From: Patulibacter minatonensis DSM 18081
GTDB lineage: Bacteria; Actinomycetota; Thermoleophilia; Solirubrobacterales; Solirubrobacteraceae
Direction: 5' to 3'
Length of the DNA stretch: 64,000 nucleotides
Assembly: GCF_000519325.1 (NCBI RefSeq)
Contig: NZ_KI912613.1
Span: 457,805-521,804 of the forward strand
Part shown: in pieces, positions 1 through 7,936 of the stretch
How positions within the stretch are numbered: the stretch's first letter is position 1
How the letters are laid out: each line of letters begins with the position of its first letter
Program-made: the position numbers and the translations under genes
Notes under the pieces: generated by a model
Databases searched by the model: none
What the model was told of the DNA's origin: nothing
What the model saw: only the letters and a program-made list of their open reading frames with translations

Positions 1-171
1 GGCTCGCGCGCGGCGGTCGACCGCGCCACGGTCCTGGCCTTCGTCCACCACACGGAGCGGGCCGCGGCGGCGCTCGTGGGCACGCGGGCGGACCGCCTCC
101 CGGCGGCGGTGCGCCGCCGGTGCTCGAGGGACGGCATCGCGACGCTGGACCCGGTCGACCTCGACGGGTGA
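1..171 (+). CDS. C-terminal fragment of an unrecognised protein
   Basis: An open frame enters from the left edge and stops at a TGA at 169-171, leaving the last 56 residues. The fragment is Ala/Arg-rich, has no membrane segment and ends in the acidic tail DPVDLDG. It is too short to assign to a family. Its reading frame and GC-rich third positions fit a real gene. No function is proposed. Confidence 0.5.
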   Translation, partial: GSRAAVDRATVLAFVHHTERAAAALVGTRADRLPAAVRRRCSRDGIATLDPVDLDG

Positions 172-192
172 GGGGGCGTCCCTGAAGGGATC

Positions 193-246
193 GGCTTGAG
201 AGACGCTCTCGGCTTGAGAGACGCTCTCGGCTTGAGAGACGCTCTC
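193..246. repeat. Three perfect 18-bp tandem repeats, each with a small hairpin
   Basis: The unit GGCTTGAGAGACGCTCTC occurs three times head to tail with no mismatch (193-210, 211-228, 229-246). Within each unit GAGAG and CTCTC form a 5-bp inverted repeat around ACG. The array lies between the end of the first gene (171) and the gene starting at 426. It could be a multi-site operator or a simple slippage repeat; the sequence does not decide. Confidence 0.9.
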
Positions 247-425
247 CGTCCTCACCCGCGGTACGCGTCGGTGTGCGGGGCGCCGGCGAGCGCCGGGGGT
301 TTGCAGAGACGCGTTCTGCAGCTCCGAGACTGCAGAGGCCTACGAACTGATCGGGCGCAACGGATACCGTCGTGGCCGGTCCCACGTCCCACGGGTCGCA
401 GTTCCCCGAACCAGGAGTTCCCCAC

Positions 426-1025
426 ATGCGTCACACACGCGAGCGCGGCGACGCTGAGGCAGATCAGGTCGGCAAGCAGACTTCGATCGTGATCGGTCGT
501 CGTGCACCGTGGGTGGCCCTGACCGTTGTGGTCGCGGTCGCCGTGGCGGTCGTGTTGCTGGTCAGTGGGGATCGTGAGCATCGGTTCGATCTGCCGAATG
601 GCTCGAAGTTCGACAGTCGGATGCCCCGGTCGGTGACGGTCTCCGTCGTGGACGACCACACCGTCCGGGTGACGTTCGGGTCTGACCAGATCACCACGAA
701 GGCCCCCAGGATCGAGGACGCGTTGTTGTCGGTCAGTGTTCTCCGGACCTGCAACTCGGAGGCATCCAACACGGGGTTTGCGGGGCTTACCAGGAAGTGG
801 GGCATCAACGCGACCAGCCCGGCGGATCGCCCGATCGACGTGATCGAACAGAACGACGGTCGAGTCAGGAGATTCAGTGAGGCACGTCCGACCTCGACGA
901 AGAAGGGTTCCCACGTCGACTTGAAGTTCAAGAGGCCTCTTGCCGGCAAGGTGTGCGCGAACGTCGTGACGCTCGTCGGTGGCGCGAAGAATCTCGCTCA
1001 CGACACGGTCGAGGGGTCGCTCTGA
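426..1025 (+). CDS. Hypothetical membrane-anchored extracytoplasmic protein
   Basis: A 199-residue protein with a charged N-terminus of about 30 residues, one strong hydrophobic segment (about residues 31-50, Val/Ala-rich) and a soluble domain of about 150 residues carrying two Cys (in the stretches VLRTCNSE and KVCANVV) that could form a disulfide outside the cell. The ATG at 426 is preferred over an in-frame ATG at 372 because AGGAG lies at 413-417, 8 bases before it. Topology suggests a type II membrane protein with its bulk outside. No family is recognised. It stands alone, downstream of the 18-bp tandem repeats. Confidence 0.7.
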   Translation: MRHTRERGDAEADQVGKQTSIVIGRRAPWVALTVVVAVAVAVVLLVSGDREHRFDLPNGSKFDSRMPRSVTVSVVDDHTVRVTFGSDQITTKAPRIEDALLSVSVLRTCNSEASNTGFAGLTRKWGINATSPADRPIDVIEQNDGRVRRFSEARPTSTKKGSHVDLKFKRPLAGKVCANVVTLVGGAKNLAHDTVEGSL

Positions 1026-1170
1026 GACCGACACTGCTCCAGTGGCGCTGTTCTCGCCCCACCGCACAACAGCGCGCCGGTCGAGCCGGCCGCCTCGTGT
1101 CGTCCGGTCGGCGACCGCCACCACTCCGCCACGGACCGCCCGCGCGCCGTTCACGGGAGAATGAGGGGCG

Positions 1171-3183
1171 ATGGCCGCGCCGCTGTACCTCCGCCACCTC
1201 CGCCGGCTCCTGACCGGGCTGCCGCGCCGTGCGGCCCTGACGGTGCAGCACCTCGGGTGGGCCGAGCTTGGGCGGCGGGTCGCGACCGCGCCCGTCCGCC
1301 TGCTGCCGGGCAGTGCCGTAGGCGGGGTCGGCGACGCCAGCGGACCCGCCCGCGCCTGGTACAAGCGCCACGGCCGGCCGGTCGCGATCGTCATCCCGTC
1401 GTACGGCTCGCCGGACCTCGTCGCGACCGCGGTGAAGAGCGTCCGGAAGACCACCGACGCTGCCAAGGTCCGGATCGTCGTGACCGACGACGGCTCCGCG
1501 CCCGAGCACGTCACGGCACTGGAGGCGCTGGCGAAGGAGCAGGGCTTCGAGGTCGTCCTCGGCGCCGAGCAGGCCGGGTTCGCGGCGAACTGCAACCGCG
1601 GCCTGCGGACGGTCCGTCGCGACGAGGACGCCGTCCTCCTGAACTCCGACGTCGTCGCCCAGCGTGGCTGGCTCGCGGCGCTGCAGTACGCGGCGCACCG
1701 GCGCGACTACGACCTCGTGGGCTCGCGGCTGCTCTACCCCGACACGTCGATCCAGCACGGCGGCGTCCTGCGCAACCGCGACCAGCCGCAGTGGTTCGAC
1801 CACCGGTTCCGGTTCCAGGCGGCCGACTTCCCGCCCGCCAACGTCGAGGGCCCGACGCTCGCCGCGACCGGTGCGGCGCTCTACGTCACCCGCGGCGCGC
1901 TCGACGAGCTGGGCGAGCTCGACGAGGGCTTCGGCATGGCCTACGAGGACGTCGACTACGCCCTGCGCGCCTGGGCGCACGGCCTGCGGGTCGGCTACGC
2001 GCCGGCGTCGGTCCTGATCCACCACGAGAGCAAGACCCGCGGAACCGTCCAGGGCGACCGCGAGATCGCCTCGCAGCAGCGCTTCTGGGACCGCTGGGGC
2101 GACCGCCTGGACCACCGGCCCGTCCGCGCGGAGGACGGCGGCCTGCGCGTGATCTACGTGACGCAGGACACCGGCATCGGCGGCGGCCACCGCGTGATCT
2201 TCACGCACCTCAACGGCCTGCTCGCGAAGGGCCACCACCCCGAGCTCTGGACCCTCGACGAGGACGGCGGCCCCGACTGGTTCGACCTCGACGTCCCCGT
2301 CCGCCAGTTCGCGAGCTACGCGGAGCTCGCCCACGAGCTCGGGCCGATCGACGCGATCAAGGTCGCCACCTGGTGGGAGACCTCGTCCTGGGTGTGGGAG
2401 GCCTCGGTGCTCCACGGCATCCCCGTCTACCTCGTGCAGGACGTCGAGAGCTCGTACTACGCCTCGCCGAACGACCACGCGAAGGTGCACGCCAGCTACC
2501 GCCCGGAGTTCGCGTACCTCGCCGGGTCGATCTGGGTGGCCGAGGAGCTCAAGAAGCTCGGCGTCGCCGACCCGCTCCCGTTCACCCCGGGCCTCGACGT
2601 CGACACCTACAAGACCCTCCCCGGCGTCACGCGCACCGACGGCACGATCCTCTCGACGGCCCGCTCCAACCCGCTGAAGGACTTCCCGCTGACCCGGGAG
2701 GCCTACGGTCGCCTGCCGGACCCCAAGCCGCACCTGACGCTCTTCGGCTCCGAGCCCGAGCTCGCCGAGGGCCTGGGCGACGCGGTGACGTTCCTGAAAT
2801 TCCCCTCCGACGAGGAGGTGAACGTCCTCCTCAACGAGACGAGCGTCCTCGTGCAGACCTCGAAGCACGAGGGCTTCTGCCTCCCGCCGCTCGAGGCCAT
2901 GGCCGCCGGCGCCGCCGTCGTCTGCACGGACTCCAACGGCAACCGGGACTTCTGCGTCGACGGCGAGAACTGCCTGATGCCGGGCCGCGACCCGCAGGAC
3001 GTCGCCGACGCGCTCCGGCGCCTGCTCACCGACGCCGACCTCCGCGCCCGCCTGATCGCCGCGGGCCACGAGACCGCGGCGAGCTACGCGTGGCCGAGGA
3101 AGATCGACGCGCTCGAGGCGTTCTACACCGAGCTGGCCGACACCCGCGCGGATTCGAGCGCGGCGCGCACGCCGGCGGGGTAG
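1171..3183 (+). CDS. Bifunctional glycosyltransferase, GT2-GT4 fusion
   Basis: A 670-residue protein with two glycosyltransferase modules. A GT-A (GT2) domain starts near residue 71 (VAIVIPSYG) with a DDG metal-binding motif near 105 and an EDVDYALRAW segment typical of rhamnosyltransferase-like GT2 enzymes. A GT-B (GT4-like) domain starts near residue 327 and includes the glycine-rich GIGGGHRVIF loop, the stretch YLVQDVESSYY and the donor-site motif EGFCLPPLEAM near 567. The second half recalls WsaF-type rhamnosyltransferases; that is a family resemblance from memory. It probably adds two sugars in sequence during surface glycan assembly at the cytoplasmic face. GGGAGA at 1155-1160 precedes the ATG. 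Confidence 0.9.
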   Translation: MAAPLYLRHLRRLLTGLPRRAALTVQHLGWAELGRRVATAPVRLLPGSAVGGVGDASGPARAWYKRHGRPVAIVIPSYGSPDLVATAVKSVRKTTDAAKVRIVVTDDGSAPEHVTALEALAKEQGFEVVLGAEQAGFAANCNRGLRTVRRDEDAVLLNSDVVAQRGWLAALQYAAHRRDYDLVGSRLLYPDTSIQHGGVLRNRDQPQWFDHRFRFQAADFPPANVEGPTLAATGAALYVTRGALDELGELDEGFGMAYEDVDYALRAWAHGLRVGYAPASVLIHHESKTRGTVQGDREIASQQRFWDRWGDRLDHRPVRAEDGGLRVIYVTQDTGIGGGHRVIFTHLNGLLAKGHHPELWTLDEDGGPDWFDLDVPVRQFASYAELAHELGPIDAIKVATWWETSSWVWEASVLHGIPVYLVQDVESSYYASPNDHAKVHASYRPEFAYLAGSIWVAEELKKLGVADPLPFTPGLDVDTYKTLPGVTRTDGTILSTARSNPLKDFPLTREAYGRLPDPKPHLTLFGSEPELAEGLGDAVTFLKFPSDEEVNVLLNETSVLVQTSKHEGFCLPPLEAMAAGAAVVCTDSNGNRDFCVDGENCLMPGRDPQDVADALRRLLTDADLRARLIAAGHETAASYAWPRKIDALEAFYTELADTRADSSAARTPAG

Positions 3184-3193
3184 CCGCGCACTC

Positions 3194-5599
3194 CTACCAG
3201 CGCCCGTACCAGTCGACCGAGACCCGGCCGCCGGTGCACCGCAGGTCCTTCGCCGCGACGAGCTTCGGGGCGCTCTCCACCGGCTCGAACCACACCCGGC
3301 CGACCGCCCCGGCCGACCGCGCGCTGCCGGGTGCGATGCCGGAGCCCGGCCACGTGACCCGGAGGGTGCGTGCCCCGGCCTGCAGCTCGACGCCGTCCTC
3401 GCCGGTCGCCCGCTCGGGCTGGACGAACTGGTTCGTCGCGCCGCGGCCCACGGCGGCGACCGGGCGGCCGTCGACGCTGATCGTCATCCGGCGGTTGAAC
3501 GTCCCCTCGACCCACACGCGGTAGCGCCCGGTGGCCGGGACCGCGACGGGCTGGTCGGCGTGCCCGGCCCCGCGCAGGTCGAAGACGATGCCGTCGGGCT
3601 GGCGCGGGATCCAGAACTTTGGCTGCGTGGTCAGGCGGACGGCCACGGACGGCGCGCGGACGAGCGCGAACGCCGTCGGACCGAGCTCCCGGATCGTCCG
3701 GCAGGACACCGTGCCGGCGGCGTCGTCCTGTGCGGCGGCGGCGGTCCAGACGGCGGGGACGCGCGTCGTGGTGCGGCGGAACAGCTGGTAGTGCGCGGTC
3801 GTCCGCACGAGGCGGAAGCTCGGCGACGGCCACGCGGAGACCGGACCGCGACGCACGACGATCCACCCGAACCGCGCGAGGTCGGCCGGGGAGATCGTGT
3901 CCTCCGGCGGGGTCTGGACGGCGGTCAGCGGCGCGCCCTCGGCGTCGTGGAGCGGCACGTCGGCGAACGAGGTCTCGCCCAGCACCTGCGGCCGGTCGCG
4001 CTCGAACGCGACCTTCGCGAACTCGTCGAACTCGGAGACCAGGACGCGGTCGCGGTCGCCGGTCACCGCCGCGAGGTCGCGCAACTCGTCGAAGCGCTCC
4101 GTCGGGCTCAGGCGGACGCCGCGGTAGGCGGAGCCGGCGGTGACGAGCACGATCGCGACGAGGGCGAGCGCCCCGAGGCCGCCCGCGATCCGCAGCCGCC
4201 GGTCGCCATCCGACGCCAGCGCGGCGACGCCGGTCGCCGCGACCGCCCAGAACGCCATCGCGGCGATGGCCAGCGCCTTGCCGCCCGCCCACGGCGAGCC
4301 GATCCGGACGATGTAGGCGGCGGTCACCGCCGAGGCCACCCCGACGACGACGAAGACCCAGGCACGACGCCGGACCGCGTGCGCGAGGGTCCCGAGGACG
4401 AGCACCCCGACGAGCACCGCGGTCAGCTTGCTGATCCCCGGGTGGCCGAACTCGCCGAGCAGCCGGAAGTCCGGGGTGTCCCAGCCCGCCAGCGACCGCC
4501 ACCACGGCAGCGCCCCGGGCAGGTTCCCGAGCTCCTGCTTGGCGGTGAGGACGGAGCCCGCGACGCCCGAGACCTCGACCGCGGCGAGGATCGCCGGGAT
4601 CGCCACGAGGACCGCGACGCCGGCGGTCACCGCCGCGCCCTTCCACACCCCGCGGTCGACGACGCCGCGGACGACGAGCACGAGGAGCGTCAGCGCGACG
4701 AGGCCGCCGAACGCGAGCAGCAGCGGCCCGAGCCCGGGCCCGACGACCCCGATCCCGGCGGCGACCGCCAGGCCGGTCGGGATCCCCGCTCGGACGTCGC
4801 CGTTCAGCAGGGGCTTCCACGCCCAGGCGGCGGTCGCGGCGACCACGAGGAAGATCGCCGCGCCCCCGGCCTCCTTGATGCTGCCCTGCAGCGCGAACGC
4901 GGCGGTCAGCGGCGCGGCGCCGGCGGCGAACGCCACGAGCGCCGTCCACCGCCCGCGGACGAGGCCGCTCTGCACGGCCAATCCGGCGGCCCCGATGCCG
5001 CCGACCGCGAGCAGCACGGCCTGGAACGGCTGGAACGTCTGCAGCGACCACGCGCCCAGCCACTGCGTCGGGTAGCCGAGGGCGAGGACGGCACCGGCGG
5101 GGTAGCCGTCCTCGAAGTACTGGTGCATAAGGCGCGACACCGACGACGGCTCCAGCCCGTGCGTCGTCGCGCCGATCTCCGGCAGCAGGGTCGCACCGAC
5201 CATCTGGAAGCCGCCGTCGCCGAGGCTGCCGTAGCCGCCGAAGACCGCGTGCCCCGTGAGGACGAACGGGAGCGCCGCCAGCGTGGAGGCCGCCAGCGCG
5301 CCGAGGATGAGCGGGACCTCGCCCGGTTCCGGGCGGACCGGACGCCACGACGTGCGTCTCAGGGCGAGGACGAGGCCGGCGACGGTCAGGAGGATCGCGC
5401 CGACCCCCACGGTCTTCGCGACCAGGGGAGCGACGGTGCCGAGGGACGCCCACGCGACGTACGCGCAGAAGCCGGCGGCGAGCCGGAGGGACAGGCCCAT
5501 CGGCCGGCCGGCGAGTCGGGCGACGAGCTCCCCGAACCCCAGCGCGACCAGCGCCAGGACGGCCGGGAACACCGCCCAGGCGAGCACGACCGTGGCCAA
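3194..5599 (-). CDS. Polytopic membrane protein with C-terminal beta-rich domain
   Basis: An 801-residue protein. Roughly the first 480 residues contain a dozen or so hydrophobic segments; the remaining 320 or so are soluble and end in a stretch resembling a jelly-roll carbohydrate-binding fold (NRRMTISVDGRPVAAV, LQAGARTLRVTW). The layout resembles GT-C-type or other membrane proteins of actinobacterial glycan loci, but no catalytic motif is certain. The start is a TTG at 5597-5599, just after the TGA of the upstream GT2 gene (5603), with CGGAG about 7 bases before it, so translation is probably coupled. Its job is likely transfer or export of the sugar made by that partner. Confidence 0.8.
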   Translation of the reverse strand: MATVVLAWAVFPAVLALVALGFGELVARLAGRPMGLSLRLAAGFCAYVAWASLGTVAPLVAKTVGVGAILLTVAGLVLALRRTSWRPVRPEPGEVPLILGALAASTLAALPFVLTGHAVFGGYGSLGDGGFQMVGATLLPEIGATTHGLEPSSVSRLMHQYFEDGYPAGAVLALGYPTQWLGAWSLQTFQPFQAVLLAVGGIGAAGLAVQSGLVRGRWTALVAFAAGAAPLTAAFALQGSIKEAGGAAIFLVVAATAAWAWKPLLNGDVRAGIPTGLAVAAGIGVVGPGLGPLLLAFGGLVALTLLVLVVRGVVDRGVWKGAAVTAGVAVLVAIPAILAAVEVSGVAGSVLTAKQELGNLPGALPWWRSLAGWDTPDFRLLGEFGHPGISKLTAVLVGVLVLGTLAHAVRRRAWVFVVVGVASAVTAAYIVRIGSPWAGGKALAIAAMAFWAVAATGVAALASDGDRRLRIAGGLGALALVAIVLVTAGSAYRGVRLSPTERFDELRDLAAVTGDRDRVLVSEFDEFAKVAFERDRPQVLGETSFADVPLHDAEGAPLTAVQTPPEDTISPADLARFGWIVVRRGPVSAWPSPSFRLVRTTAHYQLFRRTTTRVPAVWTAAAAQDDAAGTVSCRTIRELGPTAFALVRAPSVAVRLTTQPKFWIPRQPDGIVFDLRGAGHADQPVAVPATGRYRVWVEGTFNRRMTISVDGRPVAAVGRGATNQFVQPERATGEDGVELQAGARTLRVTWPGSGIAPGSARSAGAVGRVWFEPVESAPKLVAAKDLRCTGGRVSVDWYGRW

Positions 5600-5602
5600 G
5601 CG

Positions 5603-6781
5603 TCAGCTCCGGCGCAGGCCGATGATGGAGAGCAGGAAGCTCGAGAAGAAGATCTGGACGCCGATGACGATCGCCGTGACGCAGGAGATCGCGAGGTTGA
5701 TCTGGCTGAGCGCGCCGAAGTCGTCCATCGCCCAGCGGATGCCGACGACCGCGCCCGCGGCCACGCCGGCGAGGATCACGAGGCCGCCGATCAGCAGCCC
5801 GTGCTCGAGCCGGAAGCGACTGCGCATGCGGTCGAACCACGGGTCGACGTCGCCCATGAAGTACATCCCGTAGGCGTGGGCGCAGAGGCCGAGCGACACG
5901 ATCTGCGTGCCGATGATCGTCAGGAGCGACCCGCCCATCAGGGTGTGGACGCTCCAGTCGCGCCCGAGCGCGTTGACGCCGAAGAGCACCATCGCCATGA
6001 CGAGCAGCCCGACCGACGCCATGAAGAGCCCGGGGAGGAGGAACAGGTGCGTCGGGCTGTGGGCGAGCAGGAACCGGAGGTGCCGCCAGCCGTCGCGCCA
6101 GGTCGAGAGCTTCGACTCGCCGCCGCGCGGGTGGTACTCGATGTCGAACTCGCTGATCACGAGGTTCGCCTTGCTCGCCCGGATCACCATCTCGGACGCG
6201 AACTCCATGCCCGGGGTGCGGAGGTCCATCGCGGGCAGGGCACCGCGGCGGACGGCCCGCATGCCGCAGTGCGCGTCGCGGATTCCGGTGCGGAAGAGCA
6301 GGTTGAGGAACCCCGACAGCAGCGGGTTGCCGACGTACTGGTGCAGCCACGGCATCGCGCCGGGCCGGATGTTGTTCATCCGGTTGCCCATCACGAGGTC
6401 CGCGCCGGCGTCGAGCTCGCGCACGAAGTTCGGGATCTCGTGGAAGTCGTACGTCAGGTCGGCATCGCCCATGACGATGTACTTGCCGGTCGCCGCCGAG
6501 AAGCCGCCCATGTAGGCGGCGCCGTAGCCGCGGGCGGGGACGTGGACGACGCGCGCGCCAGCGTCCTTCGCGAGCTCGGCTGAGCGGTCCGTCGAGTTGT
6601 TGTCCGCGACGACGACCTCGCCCTCGATCTCCGCGTCGCTGATCGCCTGCCGCGCCTGGGTGACGACGGCGACGATGTTCTCCTCCTCGTTGAGGCACGG
6701 GATGACGACCGAGACGAGTGGGCCGTGGTCCGGGTCCGTCGAGGGGGAGTGTGGGGTGTCCGGGGTGAAGGTGGTGCGCAT
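5603..6781 (-). CDS. GT2 polyprenyl-phosphate glycosyltransferase (DPM1/GtrB-like)
   Basis: A 392-residue protein with an N-terminal GT-A domain (VSVVIPCLNEEENI from about residue 22, then ADNNSTDRS and the catalytic MGDADLTYD) followed by four hydrophobic segments. This matches enzymes that load a sugar onto undecaprenyl phosphate at the cytoplasmic membrane. The ATG at 6781 follows the family's usual N-terminus; a much longer upstream frame is not supported by its composition. It lies upstream of, and is probably cotranscribed with, the polytopic protein at 3194-5599. The pair looks like a lipid-sugar donor synthase plus a membrane transferase. Confidence 0.9.
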   Translation of the reverse strand: MRTTFTPDTPHSPSTDPDHGPLVSVVIPCLNEEENIVAVVTQARQAISDAEIEGEVVVADNNSTDRSAELAKDAGARVVHVPARGYGAAYMGGFSAATGKYIVMGDADLTYDFHEIPNFVRELDAGADLVMGNRMNNIRPGAMPWLHQYVGNPLLSGFLNLLFRTGIRDAHCGMRAVRRGALPAMDLRTPGMEFASEMVIRASKANLVISEFDIEYHPRGGESKLSTWRDGWRHLRFLLAHSPTHLFLLPGLFMASVGLLVMAMVLFGVNALGRDWSVHTLMGGSLLTIIGTQIVSLGLCAHAYGMYFMGDVDPWFDRMRSRFRLEHGLLIGGLVILAGVAAGAVVGIRWAMDDFGALSQINLAISCVTAIVIGVQIFFSSFLLSIIGLRRS

Positions 6782-6933
6782 CACGACCCGGCGGACCGGG
6801 GAGAGGGGCGGACCGCGGAGGGCACGGTCCGGGACGGCTCGTCCACGCTTCGCGGGGCGCGACGACGGGGACCTCTCAGAGGGTAGGGCACGTTCTTCGA
6901 AACACGCCGGGCGTCCGAAAGGAGCGGGGTGCG

Positions 6934-6939
6934 TACGAT
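6934..6939 (+). promoter_or_regulatory. -10 box TACGAT, leaderless start of the 43-aa gene
   Basis: TACGAT ends 7 bases before the ATG at 6947. This places the transcription start at or next to the start codon and supports that ATG over an in-frame GTG at 6929. Confidence 0.55.
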
Positions 6940-6946
6940 CGGCCAC

Positions 6947-7078
6947 ATGGCCATTGCGTCGACGGCGTCCGATCTGATCACCGGCGTCTGCATGGCCATC
7001 GTGATCGGCATGGCCGGGGTGCTCGTCTTCCGGGCCACGCGCACTCGTTCGGAGGACGAAGACCCCGAGCAGCACTAG
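6947..7078 (+). CDS. Small single-pass membrane protein (43 aa)
   Basis: A short frame beginning MAIASTASDLITG and ending RSEDEDPEQH. One hydrophobic segment (about residues 8-29, including VCMAIVIGMAGVLVF) is followed by RATRTR and a strongly acidic tail, a positive-then-acidic layout seen in membrane-anchored micropeptides. It is transcribed divergently from the GT2 gene (start 6781) and converges on the DUF192 gene (end 7091). Coding is supported by the -10 box TACGAT 7 bases upstream, typical of leaderless genes in this window, and by high GC at third positions. No family is known to me. Confidence 0.55.
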   Translation: MAIASTASDLITGVCMAIVIGMAGVLVFRATRTRSEDEDPEQH

Positions 7079-7090
7079 GGTTGTATGGCG

Positions 7091-7480
7091 TCAGCAGGCA
7101 CGGCGCGCCGGTCGTGCACCGCGCTCGCCCGGGTCGACACCGATGCACGACGACATCGCCGCGGCGAGCGCCGCTCCGCGTCCCGCGGCGACCTCGACCA
7201 CCCCTCCGTGCGCCGCAAGGCATGTGCGAAGGCTCACACGACGGACCCCCTCGTCCAGGCGGATCGCTGCGCCGCCGGCGTCGAGCCACACCAGATCGAG
7301 CGCGAAGCGCATGCCGATCGTGTGCACCGAGCGGACCGGGAGCCAGAGCCCCTCGAGGTCACCCAGGCCGTCGCGACCGAGCAGCCCGCGGCCCCGGGCG
7401 CTGTGCGTCGTCGCCGACGCGATCGACCAGCCCGGCGGCCACCACGCCGGCGTCGCCCGCCCTGCTCGCCGAAGCACCAT
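7091..7480 (-). CDS. DUF192 family protein
   Basis: A 129-residue protein with the DUF192 (COG1430) signature: a GLLGRDGLGDLEGLWLP stretch, then SVHTIGMRFALDLVWLD, and the ending REVxxGxG-like VVEVAAGRGAAL. Members are small and often secreted or membrane-associated, with unknown biochemistry. The ATG at 7478-7480 gives a normal length for the family without a signal peptide. The gene converges with the small membrane protein at 6947-7078 and diverges from the gene at 7640. A 16-bp palindrome lies in that divergent gap. Confidence 0.85.
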   Translation of the reverse strand: MVLRRAGRATPAWWPPGWSIASATTHSARGRGLLGRDGLGDLEGLWLPVRSVHTIGMRFALDLVWLDAGGAAIRLDEGVRRVSLRTCLAAHGGVVEVAAGRGAALAAAMSSCIGVDPGERGARPARRAC

Positions 7481-7582
7481 GTGGCGATGCTCGCACCGTC
7501 CGACGGACTCGCCGGAGCCCGGTCGATGTCGACGCGAAATCACGACGCCGGGAACACGATTGCGCCAGGTTCTCCACGATCC

Positions 7583-7598
7583 TGCCCGATTTCGGGCA
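7583..7598. promoter_or_regulatory. Perfect 7-bp inverted repeat, candidate operator
   Basis: TGCCCGA TT TCGGGCA lies in the 159-bp gap between the divergent genes starting at 7480 (minus) and 7640 (plus). Its symmetry and position suit a dimeric regulator acting on one or both, but no regulator is encoded beside it. Confidence 0.35.
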
Positions 7599-7639
7599 CA
7601 ACGGTTGCGTTCGGGCGCCGTGTCCGTCACGATGCCCCG

Positions 7640-7921
7640 GTGACCGCCCCCCGGCCGTCCGCGTCGTTCGTCGAGCTGCGGAGTCATCTCGCGGGGACCA
7701 CGTCGCTCAGCCCGTCCGAGGCCGAGCGCGTGATCCACGAGGTGCTCGCGTACTTCGACGAGGACGTCCCGGGGTTCGTGCGGCGCCGGCACGGGGAGCT
7801 GCAGTCCCGGGGGATCCGCAACGACGAGTCGTTCGCACGGATCTCCCAGGAGCTCGCGGGCCGGCGGTTCAGTCCACCTGCGTTGTCGCTCCGGCAGCTG
7901 CGCAGGATCGTCTACACGTAG
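7640..7921 (+). CDS. Conserved hypothetical small protein
   Basis: A 93-residue protein starting at GTG 7640 (VTAPRPSASF). Its body is mostly helical and charged, with the stretches RRRHGELQSRGIRNDE and SLRQLRRIVYT at the very C-terminus. I recall similar short proteins as conserved hypotheticals, but no function is known to me. It ends 15 bases before glmS, whose ribosome site (GGAGG at 7921-7925) overlaps its stop codon, so the two are probably cotranscribed. The N-terminal boundary is uncertain, because the frame stays open upstream. Confidence 0.65.
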   Translation: MTAPRPSASFVELRSHLAGTTSLSPSEAERVIHEVLAYFDEDVPGFVRRRHGELQSRGIRNDESFARISQELAGRRFSPPALSLRQLRRIVYT

Positions 7922-7936
7922 GAGGAAGCCCCCGAC

